Shown: one piece after another, positions 1 through 6,875 of the stretch
Numbering within the stretch: position 1 is the first letter of the stretch
Layout of the letters: the number at the start of each line of letters is the position of its first letter
NCBI GenBank assembly: GCA_041601535.1
Contig: JBFIHZ010000088.1
Coordinates: 1 to 12,468 of the forward strand
Length of the DNA stretch: 12,468 bases
DNA from: JBFIHZ01 sp041601535
GTDB lineage: Bacteria; Pseudomonadota; Gammaproteobacteria; Xanthomonadales; SZUA-36
Reading direction: 5' to 3'
Translations under genes and position numbers: made by a program
Notes under the pieces: generated by a model
Database searches by the model: none
What the model was told of the DNA's origin: nothing
What the model saw: the letters and a program-made list of their open reading frames with translations, nothing else

Positions 1-205
1 CATCCACCGTTAGCACCTTGCCGTTGAGCAGTACACGGTCAGCAAAGGGCGGGGCGGCATAAGCGCCCGCCTGCAGCGCCAGGGTCACAAGAGCCATCTG
101 CGCAAGCCGCGGTAAACCGGGCGGTAGCCGGCACCAGGGCGACAGCATGCGGTTAGAAGGTTGAGACTGGCGTGCTTTGCAGGCTTTTGGAAAAGGCAGA
201 TTCAT
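1..205 (-). CDS. Exported amidohydrolase-like protein, N-terminal fragment (runs off left edge)
   Basis: The minus strand from the ATG at 205 is open to the window edge and encodes 68 residues. Residues 20-52 look like a signal peptide: a positively charged stretch, a hydrophobic core (LAQMALVTLALQAGAYA) and an Ala-rich cleavage region. The mature start ADRVLLNGKVLTVD is typical of the N-terminal strand of metal-dependent amidohydrolases of the YtcJ/imidazolonepropionase type, which open with a 'D.vl.nG.v.T.D' segment before the TIM barrel. The metal-binding HxH and later His/Asp ligands lie outside the window, so activity and substrate cannot be judged. An alternative ATG at 148 (residue 20) would give a more conventional signal peptide and is at least as likely as the start. 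Neither start has a convincing Shine-Dalgarno sequence. The gene is divergent from the chromate transporter. The family call is moderately supported; the substrate is unknown. Confidence 0.55.
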   Translation of the reverse strand, partial: MNLPFPKACKARQSQPSNRMLSPWCRLPPGLPRLAQMALVTLALQAGAYAAPPFADRVLLNGKVLTVD

Positions 206-211
206 AAAGCC

Positions 212-217
212 ATCATA
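212..217 (-). promoter_or_regulatory. Possible sigma-70 -10 element for the amidohydrolase-like gene
   Basis: The minus strand reads TATGAT at 217-212, close to the TATAAT consensus. A poor -35 candidate (TTACGC) lies about 18 bp upstream. If used, transcription would start near 205, on top of the first ATG, which would favour the downstream ATG at 148 as the real start. The 109-bp divergent gap (206-314) shows no other clear element and no good promoter for the plus-strand transporter. Confidence 0.25.
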
Positions 218-314
218 AGCGCCACACGGTATATTGCGTAAGCCCCCTGAGCCGCCAGGTCTGGCCGGCCGCACCCCTCGATTGAGCTTGAGTTTCGCCT
301 GATCCGGGCCGAAG

Positions 315-1742
315 ATGCATGTCATGAACCATTCCACTGGCAACACCGCTGCCGGCTCCGGCCCGCCCGCGCAGGACAAGCCTCCTGGCGGCGGGATTTC
401 TTTGGCTGAAGCAACCCGCGTATGGGCCAAAATAGGCCTGCTCAGTTTTGGCGGCCCGGCCGGACAGATCGCCTTGATGCACCGCATACTGGTGGAGGAA
501 AAAGGCTGGGTCAGCGAACGGCGTTTTCTGCATGCGCTCAATTTCTGCATGCTGTTGCCCGGCCCGGAAGCACAACAACTGGCCACCTATATCGGCTGGA
601 TGTTGCACCGCCTGCGTGGCGGGCTGGTGGCCGGCGGCCTGTTTATCCTGCCTGGTTTTGCCGTCATCCTGGGCCTGAGCTACCTGTATGCCACGGCCGG
701 CTCGCTGCCCTGGGTGCAGGCCCTGTTCAGCGGACTGAAACCCGCCGTGGTGATGATCGTATTACAGGCCGTATTGCGCATCGGCCGCCGCTCGCTGCAC
801 TCGCCGCAACTGGTGACGCTGGCCGTGCTGGCGTTTGTGGCGATGTTTGCACTGAACATTCCGTTTCCGTACGTGATCCTGGTGGCGGCCCTGACCGGCT
901 GGGCGCTGTCGCGCACGCCATGGGCCACACTGGCCGGTGCCCACGGTGGCCATGCCGGGTCCGCGGCAGATCCTCAGTCCGGCGCTGATACGGCCGCGCC
1001 CGCCGATGCCGGGGCCTCTGCACAGACAGGCGGCTGGGCTTATACCTTGCGCTACCTGGGGCTGTTTGGGGGTTTATGGTTGCTGCCGGTGCTGATTCTG
1101 CTGCTGTGGCTGGGGCCGGATAATGTGTTCACCAGCATCGCCGGCTTTTTCAGCAAAATGGCCGTGGTAACCTTTGGCGGCGCTTACGCGGTGTTGGCCT
1201 ACGTCGGACAGGAGGCGGTGCTGTCGCATGGCTGGCTGGCACCGGGTGAAATGATCGATGGGCTGGCGCTGGCCGAGACCACCCCCGGCCCCCTGATCAT
1301 GGTGGTGCAGTTTGTCGGTTACCTGGCAGCCTACCGTGACCCGGGCCTGCTGTCGCCGGCAACTGCCGGATTGCTGGGCGCGATACTGACCACCTGGGTG
1401 ACCTTCATGCCGTGTTTTTTGTGGATTTTTGTCGGTGCGCCGCACATCGAGCGGCTGCAGCACCACCGTGCCCTGTCAGGCGCGCTGGCCGCAGTCACCG
1501 CCAGCGTGGTTGGCGTGATCGTCAACCTGGCGCTGTGGTTTTCCATCCATGCGCTGTTCAGCGAGGTGGTGATTTACCGTTTCGCTGCTGCCCGTATGGA
1601 GCTGCCCTTGCTGGCGTCGCTGCAATGGCAGTCCTTGCTGATCACGCTGGTATCCGCCCTGCTGATTTTCCGTTGGCGTGCTTCCATCCTCACCACGCTG
1701 GCGGTGGCCAGCGCGATGGGTTTGGCCGGCTTGTGGATTTAA
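315..1742 (+). CDS. chrA: Chromate transporter, long-chain CHR family (ChrA)
   Basis: This is an inner-membrane chromate ion exporter of the CHR superfamily, which lowers cytoplasmic chromate (a sulfate analogue). The 475-residue length fits the bidomain (long-chain) class. Both homologous halves are visible. The first has SFGGPAGQ (44-51) and LPGPEAQQ (81-88). The second has VTFGGAYAVLAYVGQEAV (285-302) and TTPGPL (332-337). These are the paired FGG and PGP signatures of the family. About ten hydrophobic segments are present. A hydrophilic Ala/Gly/Asp-rich linker (about 208-240) separates the halves. The start may be ATG 315 or ATG 324; a GAAG at 311-314 is better spaced for 324. No chrB-type regulator or other metal-resistance gene is adjacent, so the real substrate and inducer are not shown by context. 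The stop lies 16 bp from the convergent permease stop. Confidence 0.93.
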   Translation: MHVMNHSTGNTAAGSGPPAQDKPPGGGISLAEATRVWAKIGLLSFGGPAGQIALMHRILVEEKGWVSERRFLHALNFCMLLPGPEAQQLATYIGWMLHRLRGGLVAGGLFILPGFAVILGLSYLYATAGSLPWVQALFSGLKPAVVMIVLQAVLRIGRRSLHSPQLVTLAVLAFVAMFALNIPFPYVILVAALTGWALSRTPWATLAGAHGGHAGSAADPQSGADTAAPADAGASAQTGGWAYTLRYLGLFGGLWLLPVLILLLWLGPDNVFTSIAGFFSKMAVVTFGGAYAVLAYVGQEAVLSHGWLAPGEMIDGLALAETTPGPLIMVVQFVGYLAAYRDPGLLSPATAGLLGAILTTWVTFMPCFLWIFVGAPHIERLQHHRALSGALAAVTASVVGVIVNLALWFSIHALFSEVVIYRFAAARMELPLLASLQWQSLLITLVSALLIFRWRASILTTLAVASAMGLAGLWI

Positions 1743-1758
1743 GGCCGTCCTGCCCGCC

Positions 1759-4242
1759 TCATTCGTAGCGCAGGGCCCTGATCGGGTTGGCGCGCGCCAT
1801 GCGGTATACCAGGCCGCCCACGGTAAACCACGCGATCAGCAACGCGGCGATTCCGGCGATAACAAAATACACCGGGCTCAGCGCAATGCGCAGCTGAAAC
1901 CCGTTCAGCCACTGGTCCAGGAACAGCCAGGCCAGGGGCCAGGCAATCAGGTTGGCTATAAACACCGGCTTGCTGAACTGCCAGATTAACAGCCGCATCA
2001 GGTCGGGAATGGTGGCACCCAGCGCCTTGCGCACCCCGACCTCCTTGGTTTTCAGTTCGGCGGTAAATGAGGACAGCGCAAACAGGCCCAGTGCGGACAC
2101 CACGATGGCCAGGCCGGCAAATACCAGCATCATATGGCCCAACCGCTCGTCGGCATCGTACAAGGCGTCGATCTGGTCCACCAGGAACTGGCGAACGATG
2201 GGTTGATTGGGTTCCAGCCGGGTCCAGGACTCATCAACAAACTGCACCAGTTCGGCGTGTTGTTGCTGGTCCAACCCGGCGCGGTACCGAATGGAAACCG
2301 TGCCGCTGTTTTCATTCAGGCTGTACATGGCCGGCCGGCTGGCCTCACGGACGTTGCCGAAATTAATGTCCGGCACCACGCCAATAATGGTGTAGTCGGT
2401 CTTGAAGTTGATACCGGCGGTAAATACCTGCCCGATGGCCTGCTCGGGCGAGGCATAGCCCAGGTTGCTGACCGCGCTTTCGCTGAGGATGACATTGGCT
2501 TCCGGCCGCTGGTTCAGCTCGCCAAAACCCACCGCTGCATCGGTGGCATGCGCCCGGTCAAACAGCCGGCCCGCCACGGCCTGCACCTGATAGGTCTCGA
2601 AGAACTGCCAGCCGACCGGCACAAAGGCGATCATTTGCGCATCGGGCTGGCCCCTGGGCGTGACGCTGGTGGAAATGTTGAAACCGTCTGACGGCACAAA
2701 CGTGGAATGTCCCACGCGGGTCACTGCCGGATGTCGCGTGACTTCGTCGATAAAAGTGCGCAAAACCTGGTTACGGGTCTGATCGAGGCCGCGCACCAGC
2801 AGCAAGTTCTCCTTGTTGTACACCGGTTTGATGCTGCGCGCGTACCGCGTCTGGCTCAGCACCACGGTGGTGGCGATGATCAGTCCAATGGATATGGAAA
2901 ACTGCAGGATGACCATCAGGTTGCGCAGGCGGGGCGAGCTTTGCGCCGACGATTGGTTGGACTTCAGTACCCGCGACGGCTGAAACGAGGACAGGTGAAA
3001 AGCCGGGTACATGCCGGCGCCCAGGCCTACCACCACTGCAAGCGCGGCCAGGCTGATCAGGAACAGCGGCTCGGACAGGTACGGTGCGTCCAGGCTTTTC
3101 TGTACGAAATTGTTGTAAAACGGCAGGATCAGCTCGACCAGCACGGCTGCCAGCACCAGCGCCAGCAAGGTCAGCAGGAAGGCCTCACCCAGGAACTGCA
3201 GAATCAGGTCACGGCGCCGCGCACCCAGGGTTTTGCGCATCGCCACTTCGCGCGCACGCAGGCTGGAGCGGGCCGTGGCCAGGTTCATGAAATTGATTGA
3301 GGCGATGATCAGGATCAGCCCGGCGATTACGCCCAGCGTCCACAGGGTTTTCGGGTCGATGGTTTGCACATTACCGATGCCGAATGTGTCTATGTCCAGA
3401 TGGACGTCGGGTAAACGCGAGAAGCTGAAAAAGTAGTATTCGCTGGGCTGTACGCCAATGGAGGCGGTGATGGCATCCGGCATCACCCGGTCCAGCATGG
3501 CTGGAATGCGTTGCTTCAGCTGTTCCGGGTCGGTGCCGGGTGCCAGCCGCACGTACTGGTTGAATGCCAGCGAGGTCCAGTTCTCGAATATCGAAGGCCC
3601 GAACGGGTTGGGCGGAAAGAACGCCTCTTGCAGCAACATCAGAAAATCAAATTGCTGATTGGAATTATCCGGCAAGTCACGCAGCACGGCCGCAACCCGG
3701 TAATCCCGTACCTGGTTATTGATGATGGTGGTCAGCTTCTGGCCCAGCACCTGATCGGCTGCAGTGCCGGGAAAGTATTTTTCTGCCATGGCCTCAGTCA
3801 GCGCCAGCGAGCTGTTGTCGCTCAGCACCTGGCCGACATCACCTGCCACCACCGGGTAGGCCAGAATGCGGTTGAAGTTGGCATCCACGGCCAGCATGTC
3901 TTCGGCGAACAGGTCGGCGCCCTGGCGTACATTCATCGGTATCTGGTTGGCCTTGGCCATCTCTTCGATTTCGGGAAATTCCTGCTCGAAGAAGGGCTTG
4001 AGCACCGCCGGAGTGAAGTACAGCGTGAACGGGTCATAGCCCGGCATATGCGAGGTCAGCCGCAGCAGGTAAACATCGTCGGTGTTGTCCAGGAAACCGT
4101 CGTAATTCAGCTCATCGCGCAAATACATAAAGATCAATATGCATGCCGCCAGGCCTATCGCCAGGCCGCCGATGTTGATAAACGAGTACAGCCTGTGCCG
4201 CAGCAGATTGCGGAAGGCGGTGATCAGGTAGTTTTTAAACAT
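1759..4242 (-). CDS. ABC transporter permease, MacB/FtsX type with two periplasmic core domains
   Basis: This is the inner-membrane permease of a MacB-like (type VII, mechanotransmitting) ABC exporter, 827 residues in a duplicated format. TM1 is about 19-41, followed by a MacB-type periplasmic core domain (about 45-295). TM2-TM4 (about 299-320, 350-372, 392-415) form the first FtsX domain, with the cytoplasmic motif REVAMRKTLGARRRDL (331-346). TM5 (442-463) is followed by a second periplasmic domain (about 465-700). TM6-TM8 (704-726, 755-775, 791-812) form the second FtsX domain, with KEVGVRKALGA (733-743) and the terminal NPIRALRYE. MacB itself has four helices and fuses its ATPase, so this is the separate-ATPase, eight-helix form. 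ATG 4242 has a good Shine-Dalgarno (GGAGAA, 4257-4252, 9-nt spacing). It is the last gene of the operon and follows a remnant of a related permease. The substrate is not deducible. Confidence 0.92.
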   Translation of the reverse strand: MFKNYLITAFRNLLRHRLYSFINIGGLAIGLAACILIFMYLRDELNYDGFLDNTDDVYLLRLTSHMPGYDPFTLYFTPAVLKPFFEQEFPEIEEMAKANQIPMNVRQGADLFAEDMLAVDANFNRILAYPVVAGDVGQVLSDNSSLALTEAMAEKYFPGTAADQVLGQKLTTIINNQVRDYRVAAVLRDLPDNSNQQFDFLMLLQEAFFPPNPFGPSIFENWTSLAFNQYVRLAPGTDPEQLKQRIPAMLDRVMPDAITASIGVQPSEYYFFSFSRLPDVHLDIDTFGIGNVQTIDPKTLWTLGVIAGLILIIASINFMNLATARSSLRAREVAMRKTLGARRRDLILQFLGEAFLLTLLALVLAAVLVELILPFYNNFVQKSLDAPYLSEPLFLISLAALAVVVGLGAGMYPAFHLSSFQPSRVLKSNQSSAQSSPRLRNLMVILQFSISIGLIIATTVVLSQTRYARSIKPVYNKENLLLVRGLDQTRNQVLRTFIDEVTRHPAVTRVGHSTFVPSDGFNISTSVTPRGQPDAQMIAFVPVGWQFFETYQVQAVAGRLFDRAHATDAAVGFGELNQRPEANVILSESAVSNLGYASPEQAIGQVFTAGINFKTDYTIIGVVPDINFGNVREASRPAMYSLNENSGTVSIRYRAGLDQQQHAELVQFVDESWTRLEPNQPIVRQFLVDQIDALYDADERLGHMMLVFAGLAIVVSALGLFALSSFTAELKTKEVGVRKALGATIPDLMRLLIWQFSKPVFIANLIAWPLAWLFLDQWLNGFQLRIALSPVYFVIAGIAALLIAWFTVGGLVYRMARANPIRALRYE

Positions 4243-4251
4243 GGCTATAAG

Positions 4252-4257
4252 TTCTCC
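4252..4257 (-). promoter_or_regulatory. Ribosome binding site of the intact permease
   Basis: GGAGAA on the minus strand lies 9 nt before ATG 4242. It supports that start and lies downstream of the stop codon of the permease remnant, so the intact gene is translated independently of the remnant. Confidence 0.6.
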
Positions 4258-4266
4258 GGATCGCGT

Positions 4267-4368
4267 TTACTCATACCGCAGAGCGTGGATGGGGTTTTTG
4301 CTGGCCACCCGCCAGGCTTGCGCGGCAACCGTAAGCCAGGACCAATCCACCAGCAGGCTGGCGCTCAT
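4267..4368 (-). pseudogene. C-terminal remnant of a second MacB/FtsX-type permease
   Basis: The 133-bp gap between the ATPase stop and the intact permease is not empty. From ATG 4368 the minus strand reads 33 codons ending in TVAAQAWRVASKNPIHALRYE (21 residues, last codon before TAA 4267-4269 in two parts: TVAAQAWRVASK and NPIHALRYE). This matches the end of the neighbouring permease (TVGGLVYRMARA, NPIRALRYE) at 12 of 21 positions. The terminal NP-I-x-ALRYE is the hallmark C-terminus of the family. About 95% of a normal permease is missing. The in-frame codon five before the ATG is a stop, and no Shine-Dalgarno is visible, so the fragment is probably not translated usefully. The nucleotide sequence clearly differs from the intact gene's 3' end, so this is a diverged paralogue and not a recent duplicate. 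It most likely reflects a deletion that removed the body of a tandem permease gene. Confidence 0.82.
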
Positions 4369-4375
4369 GGCGGCG

Positions 4376-5173
4376 CTACATCACCCGCAGGCTTTCGGTC
4401 AGCACTTCGCCGTCGAACAGCGAGATGTCGCGGCGAGCGTACTCGGCGTGCGCCGGTGAGTGCGTGACCATCAGGATGGTGGTGCCCTGGCGGTTCAGCT
4501 GGGTCAGCAGCTCCATGACCTCCTGGCCGTTCTGTGAATCAAGGTTGCCGGTGGGCTCGTCGGCCAGAATCAGGTTGGGCTCGGCGATTACGGCCCGTGC
4601 CACCGCGACCCGTTGCTGCTGTCCGCCGGACAGCTGCGCCGGCATATGTTCGGCGCGGTGGGCGATCTCCATCCGTTCCATCACCGCGAAGGCGCGCTCC
4701 TTGCGCTCCGCTGCCGAGACCTTGTGGTACAGCAGCGCCAGCTCGATGTTTTCCCGCACCGTGAGTTCATCAATCAAATTGAAACTCTGGAAAATGAAGC
4801 CGATGTTGCGCTTGCGGATGGCCGCCAACCGGCTTTCGCCGTAGCCAGCCACGTCCTCGCCGAGGAAGTGGTAGGCACCGGAAGTGGGGCTGTCCAGCAT
4901 GCCAACAATGTTCAGCAAGGTAGACTTGCCGCAGCCCGAGGGCCCCATGACGGCGACAAATTCGCCGCGCTTGACCTCTATGCTGATGCGGTTCAACGCG
5001 GTGGTCTCCACCGTTTCCGAGCGATAGACCTTGCTCAGTTCCTGCAGCCGGATCAGCGTTTCCCCGGCCGCCAGTAATGGTCCGGGATCGTCCTGAAGGG
5101 TGCGCGCCCGGACCGCAGATATGCCGGCGGAATCGGTGCCTGGGTTGTTTTGCGGAGCATTTTCAGAGTTCAT
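4376..5173 (-). CDS. ABC transporter ATP-binding protein (MacB/LolD-like exporter ATPase)
   Basis: This is the cytoplasmic ATPase that drives the adjacent FtsX-type permease. From ATG 5173 it has 265 residues. Visible motifs are Walker A GPSGCGKST (77-85), Q-loop Gln129 (FIFQSFN), signature LSGGQQQR (181-188), Walker B LILADEP with catalytic Glu206, D-loop GNLDS (209-213) and switch His238 (VTHSPAH). The conserved nucleotide-binding domain begins near residue 40 (LIRLQELSKVYRSETVETTAL), leaving a roughly 38-residue polar N-terminal extension. ATG 5173 was chosen because AAGGAA (5185-5180) sits 6 nt upstream. A TTG at 5227 would give 283 residues and overlap the stop of the upstream gene, but has weaker support. 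It is the second gene of the operon, after the membrane-fusion subunit. It belongs to the LolD/MacB/FtsE group that couples to FtsX-type permeases. Confidence 0.94.
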   Translation of the reverse strand: MNSENAPQNNPGTDSAGISAVRARTLQDDPGPLLAAGETLIRLQELSKVYRSETVETTALNRISIEVKRGEFVAVMGPSGCGKSTLLNIVGMLDSPTSGAYHFLGEDVAGYGESRLAAIRKRNIGFIFQSFNLIDELTVRENIELALLYHKVSAAERKERAFAVMERMEIAHRAEHMPAQLSGGQQQRVAVARAVIAEPNLILADEPTGNLDSQNGQEVMELLTQLNRQGTTILMVTHSPAHAEYARRDISLFDGEVLTESLRVM

Positions 5174-5179
5174 ATCGGG

Positions 5180-5185
5180 TTCCTT
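5180..5185 (-). promoter_or_regulatory. Ribosome binding site that decides the ATPase start
   Basis: AAGGAA on the minus strand lies 6 nt before ATG 5173. It favours the 265-residue product over the longer TTG-initiated reading that overlaps the stop of the membrane-fusion gene. Confidence 0.6.
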
Positions 5186-5223
5186 ACTGCTTGAATTTTT
5201 GCGGGCTTGCTTCGGTCCATTGT

Positions 5224-6585
5224 TCAACCGTCCTGTAACTCAAGTCGGTCCATATCGAGGTAATTGGTGTAGGGCGAGGTGATCACCCGCTCGCCTTCGT
5301 CCAGGCCATCCAGCACCTCGATGTCGCGCACGTTGCGCCGGCCGAGACGCACGTTGCGGCGCACCGCGCGCTGGCCATCAGGGGTGACCACGAAGACCCA
5401 GTTGCCACCGGTGTCCTGATAAAAAGCGCCATTGGGGATCAGCAGGGTTTCAGTCGGGCTGCCCAGTTCCAGGTTGAGCTGCAGGGTTTGTCCGCGGCGG
5501 ATGCTGTCCGGTTCTTTGCCGGCGAACACCAGGTCAACTTCGAAAGTGCCATCCTGTACCTGCGGGTAGATCTTGCGCACCGCCAGTTGGTATTGCTGGC
5601 CAGCGTTGCTGAAGCTGGCGGTCTGACCGATATCCACCCGCGACAGATAGTACTCGTCGATATTGGCGGTGACCTTGAACGCGTCGGGATCATCGATCTG
5701 GCCGATGTTCACACCGCGTGCCAGCGCCTGGCCCACTTCCAGATCAAAGGCGGTGAGTTTGCCGTCCACCGGGGCGCGGACATTCAGCGCCTCAAGATTG
5801 CGCCGAGCCACTTGCAGGTTTTTCTCCAGCTGCTCGCCGGCCAGCCGCAGCTGTTCCATCTGCACTTTCTGCATGCGCTCGTCGGTCTGCTGGCTTTCCA
5901 GTGTTACTTCGCGCCGCGCCTGGTACCAGTTGAGTTCGTCCTGCAGCTGTTCCAGCGTGCCGCTGTCCACCAGGTTCTTCTCCACCAACGGGCTCAGGCG
6001 GTTGATCTCGCGCTGCAGCCGAATGATGTTGTAATTGATGTCCACCAGGTTACGCTTGTGCTCCAGGCGGTTCTGTTCCAGTGACAACTCGGTATTGCGC
6101 AGGTTGTTCAGTTGCTCGCTGACCTCGGCTTCGCGGGCGATCACGTCCAGCTGCAGCTGCGTGTTGGACAACTCGACAATCAGGTCACCGCGGCTCACCC
6201 GGGCGCCGTCTTCCAGGTGAATGGCTTCCACCCGGCCACCCTCTATGGCATCCAGAAACACCGTTTTCAGCGGCGCCACCTGGCCACGTACCGGGATGTA
6301 GTCATCAAACCGCCCACGGCTTACTGTGGAAACAACCAGGCGGTCGTTCTGAACGGTCAGCGCGCGGCCGGCATCGGGCCGCAGCAGCCAGATCGCCAGC
6401 AGCAAAACCACCACCAGCACGGTCCAGATCACCGGTTTGCGGTGTTTTTGCCAGGGTGATTGCTCAATCGCACGGTCCATACCGGCGCTGCCGCGGGAGC
6501 TGCCTGCTGGCGTGCCTGCGGAAGTGGGCGCCGGCCGCAAGGGACGGGGCTGCTGCGGGGGTTGGCTGGAAGGTGTCGACGTCAT
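5224..6585 (-). CDS. Membrane-fusion (periplasmic adaptor) subunit, HlyD/MacA-like
   Basis: This is the periplasmic adaptor that links an inner-membrane ABC exporter to an outer-membrane channel. From ATG 6585 it has 453 residues: a Pro/Ser/Ala-rich cytoplasmic tail (1-50), one membrane anchor (about 51-68, VIWTVLVVVLLLAIWLL), a first lipoyl half (about 117-139, GGRVEAIHLEDGARVSRGDL), a long alpha-helical hairpin/coiled coil (about 141-265), a second lipoyl half (LNVRAPVDGKLTAFDLEVG, 267-285), then beta-barrel and membrane-proximal domains to the end. The frame is open to an ATG at 6630, but the sigma-54 promoter at 6598-6613 puts the transcript start near 6587, ruling that start out. ATG 6585 would be almost leaderless; ATG 6480 (MDRAIEQ, the usual beginning in relatives) is the main alternative. 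First gene of the operon; no outer-membrane TolC-like gene is in the window. Confidence 0.88.
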   Translation of the reverse strand: MTSTPSSQPPQQPRPLRPAPTSAGTPAGSSRGSAGMDRAIEQSPWQKHRKPVIWTVLVVVLLLAIWLLRPDAGRALTVQNDRLVVSTVSRGRFDDYIPVRGQVAPLKTVFLDAIEGGRVEAIHLEDGARVSRGDLIVELSNTQLQLDVIAREAEVSEQLNNLRNTELSLEQNRLEHKRNLVDINYNIIRLQREINRLSPLVEKNLVDSGTLEQLQDELNWYQARREVTLESQQTDERMQKVQMEQLRLAGEQLEKNLQVARRNLEALNVRAPVDGKLTAFDLEVGQALARGVNIGQIDDPDAFKVTANIDEYYLSRVDIGQTASFSNAGQQYQLAVRKIYPQVQDGTFEVDLVFAGKEPDSIRRGQTLQLNLELGSPTETLLIPNGAFYQDTGGNWVFVVTPDGQRAVRRNVRLGRRNVRDIEVLDGLDEGERVITSPYTNYLDMDRLELQDG

Positions 6586-6597
6586 GGGCTTTATATA

Positions 6598-6613
6598 TGC
6601 AAGTTTCCTGCCG
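6598..6613 (-). promoter_or_regulatory. Sigma-54 (-24/-12) promoter of the ABC export operon
   Basis: The minus strand reads CGGCAGGAAACTTGCA. Against the consensus TGGCACG-N4-TTGCA it keeps the invariant GG (6612-6611) and GC (6600-6599) with exactly 10 bp between them, plus CA after GG, G at the seventh position and a full TTGCA at -12. Predicted transcription start is near 6587. The divergent gene encodes a sigma-54 activator, which strongly supports the call. Confidence 0.8.
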
Positions 6614-6686
6614 CTGATATAGTTGGGCATAAACCCGTGTAAAAACAGCGGCCTGCACGCTTGCTATTCGCCGTCAAAGGTATTAC

Positions 6687-6702
6687 TGTCCGTAAACGCG
6701 CA
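6687..6702. promoter_or_regulatory. Putative upstream activator site 1 (degenerate dyad)
   Basis: TGTCCGTAAACGCGCA fits the dyad pattern TGTnCG-N4-CGnACA at 9 of 10 defined positions (one A to G). Its centre is about 107 bp upstream of the predicted sigma-54 start and exactly 22 bp from the stronger dyad at 6709-6724. It is probably a binding site for the dimeric Fis-type helix-turn-helix of the divergent response regulator. Assignment to that protein is inference. Confidence 0.5.
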
Positions 6703-6708
6703 TTAAAC

Positions 6709-6724
6709 TGTACGATATCGAACA
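6709..6724. promoter_or_regulatory. Putative upstream activator site 2 (strong dyad)
   Basis: TGTACGATATCGAACA is a 16-bp inverted repeat, symmetric at 14 of 16 positions, with a perfect CGATATCG core. It lies about 129 bp upstream of the predicted sigma-54 start, within the normal enhancer range. A further TGTACG half-site occurs at 6727-6732. Being between divergent genes, it could also control the regulator's own promoter. Confidence 0.6.
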
Positions 6725-6875
6725 CTTGTACGCAGGATGCAGTCTCCATGGGGTGGTTGGACAATCGACAACCTGAACGTCCCGCACCCTGCGACCACTA
6801 CACGGATGGCAAACAGTTCATGCAATATCCAGCAACACCAAATCCACCAGCAAGCCGGAGCGCAGCCCGTTCACC

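Noticed and set aside
213..608. Minus-strand open frame overlapping the chromate transporter
   Set aside because: It overlaps conserved chrA sequence and has no family features; a high-GC shadow frame.
1743..1758. Terminator between the convergent chrA and permease genes
   Set aside because: Only 16 bp, with no stem-loop or T-tract.
4369..4378. Permease remnant as a frameshifted extension of the ATPase
   Set aside because: The ATPase is already full length, and the remnant's ALRYE ending belongs to FtsX-type permeases, not to ATPases.
3511..4467. 318-codon plus-strand open frame opposite the permease and the gap
   Set aside because: Antisense shadow of the permease; Arg/Gln/His-rich composition and no recognisable domain.
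5174..5227. TTG start of the ATPase at 5227, overlapping the adaptor stop codon
   Set aside because: ATG 5173 has a well-spaced AAGGAA, and the conserved domain begins far downstream of both starts. Kept only as an alternative.
6808..6823. Possible second sigma-54 promoter on the plus strand (TGGCA followed by ATGCAA) before the regulator gene
   Set aside because: GG and GC are separated by 12 bp instead of 10, and -12/-24 spacing is essentially invariant.
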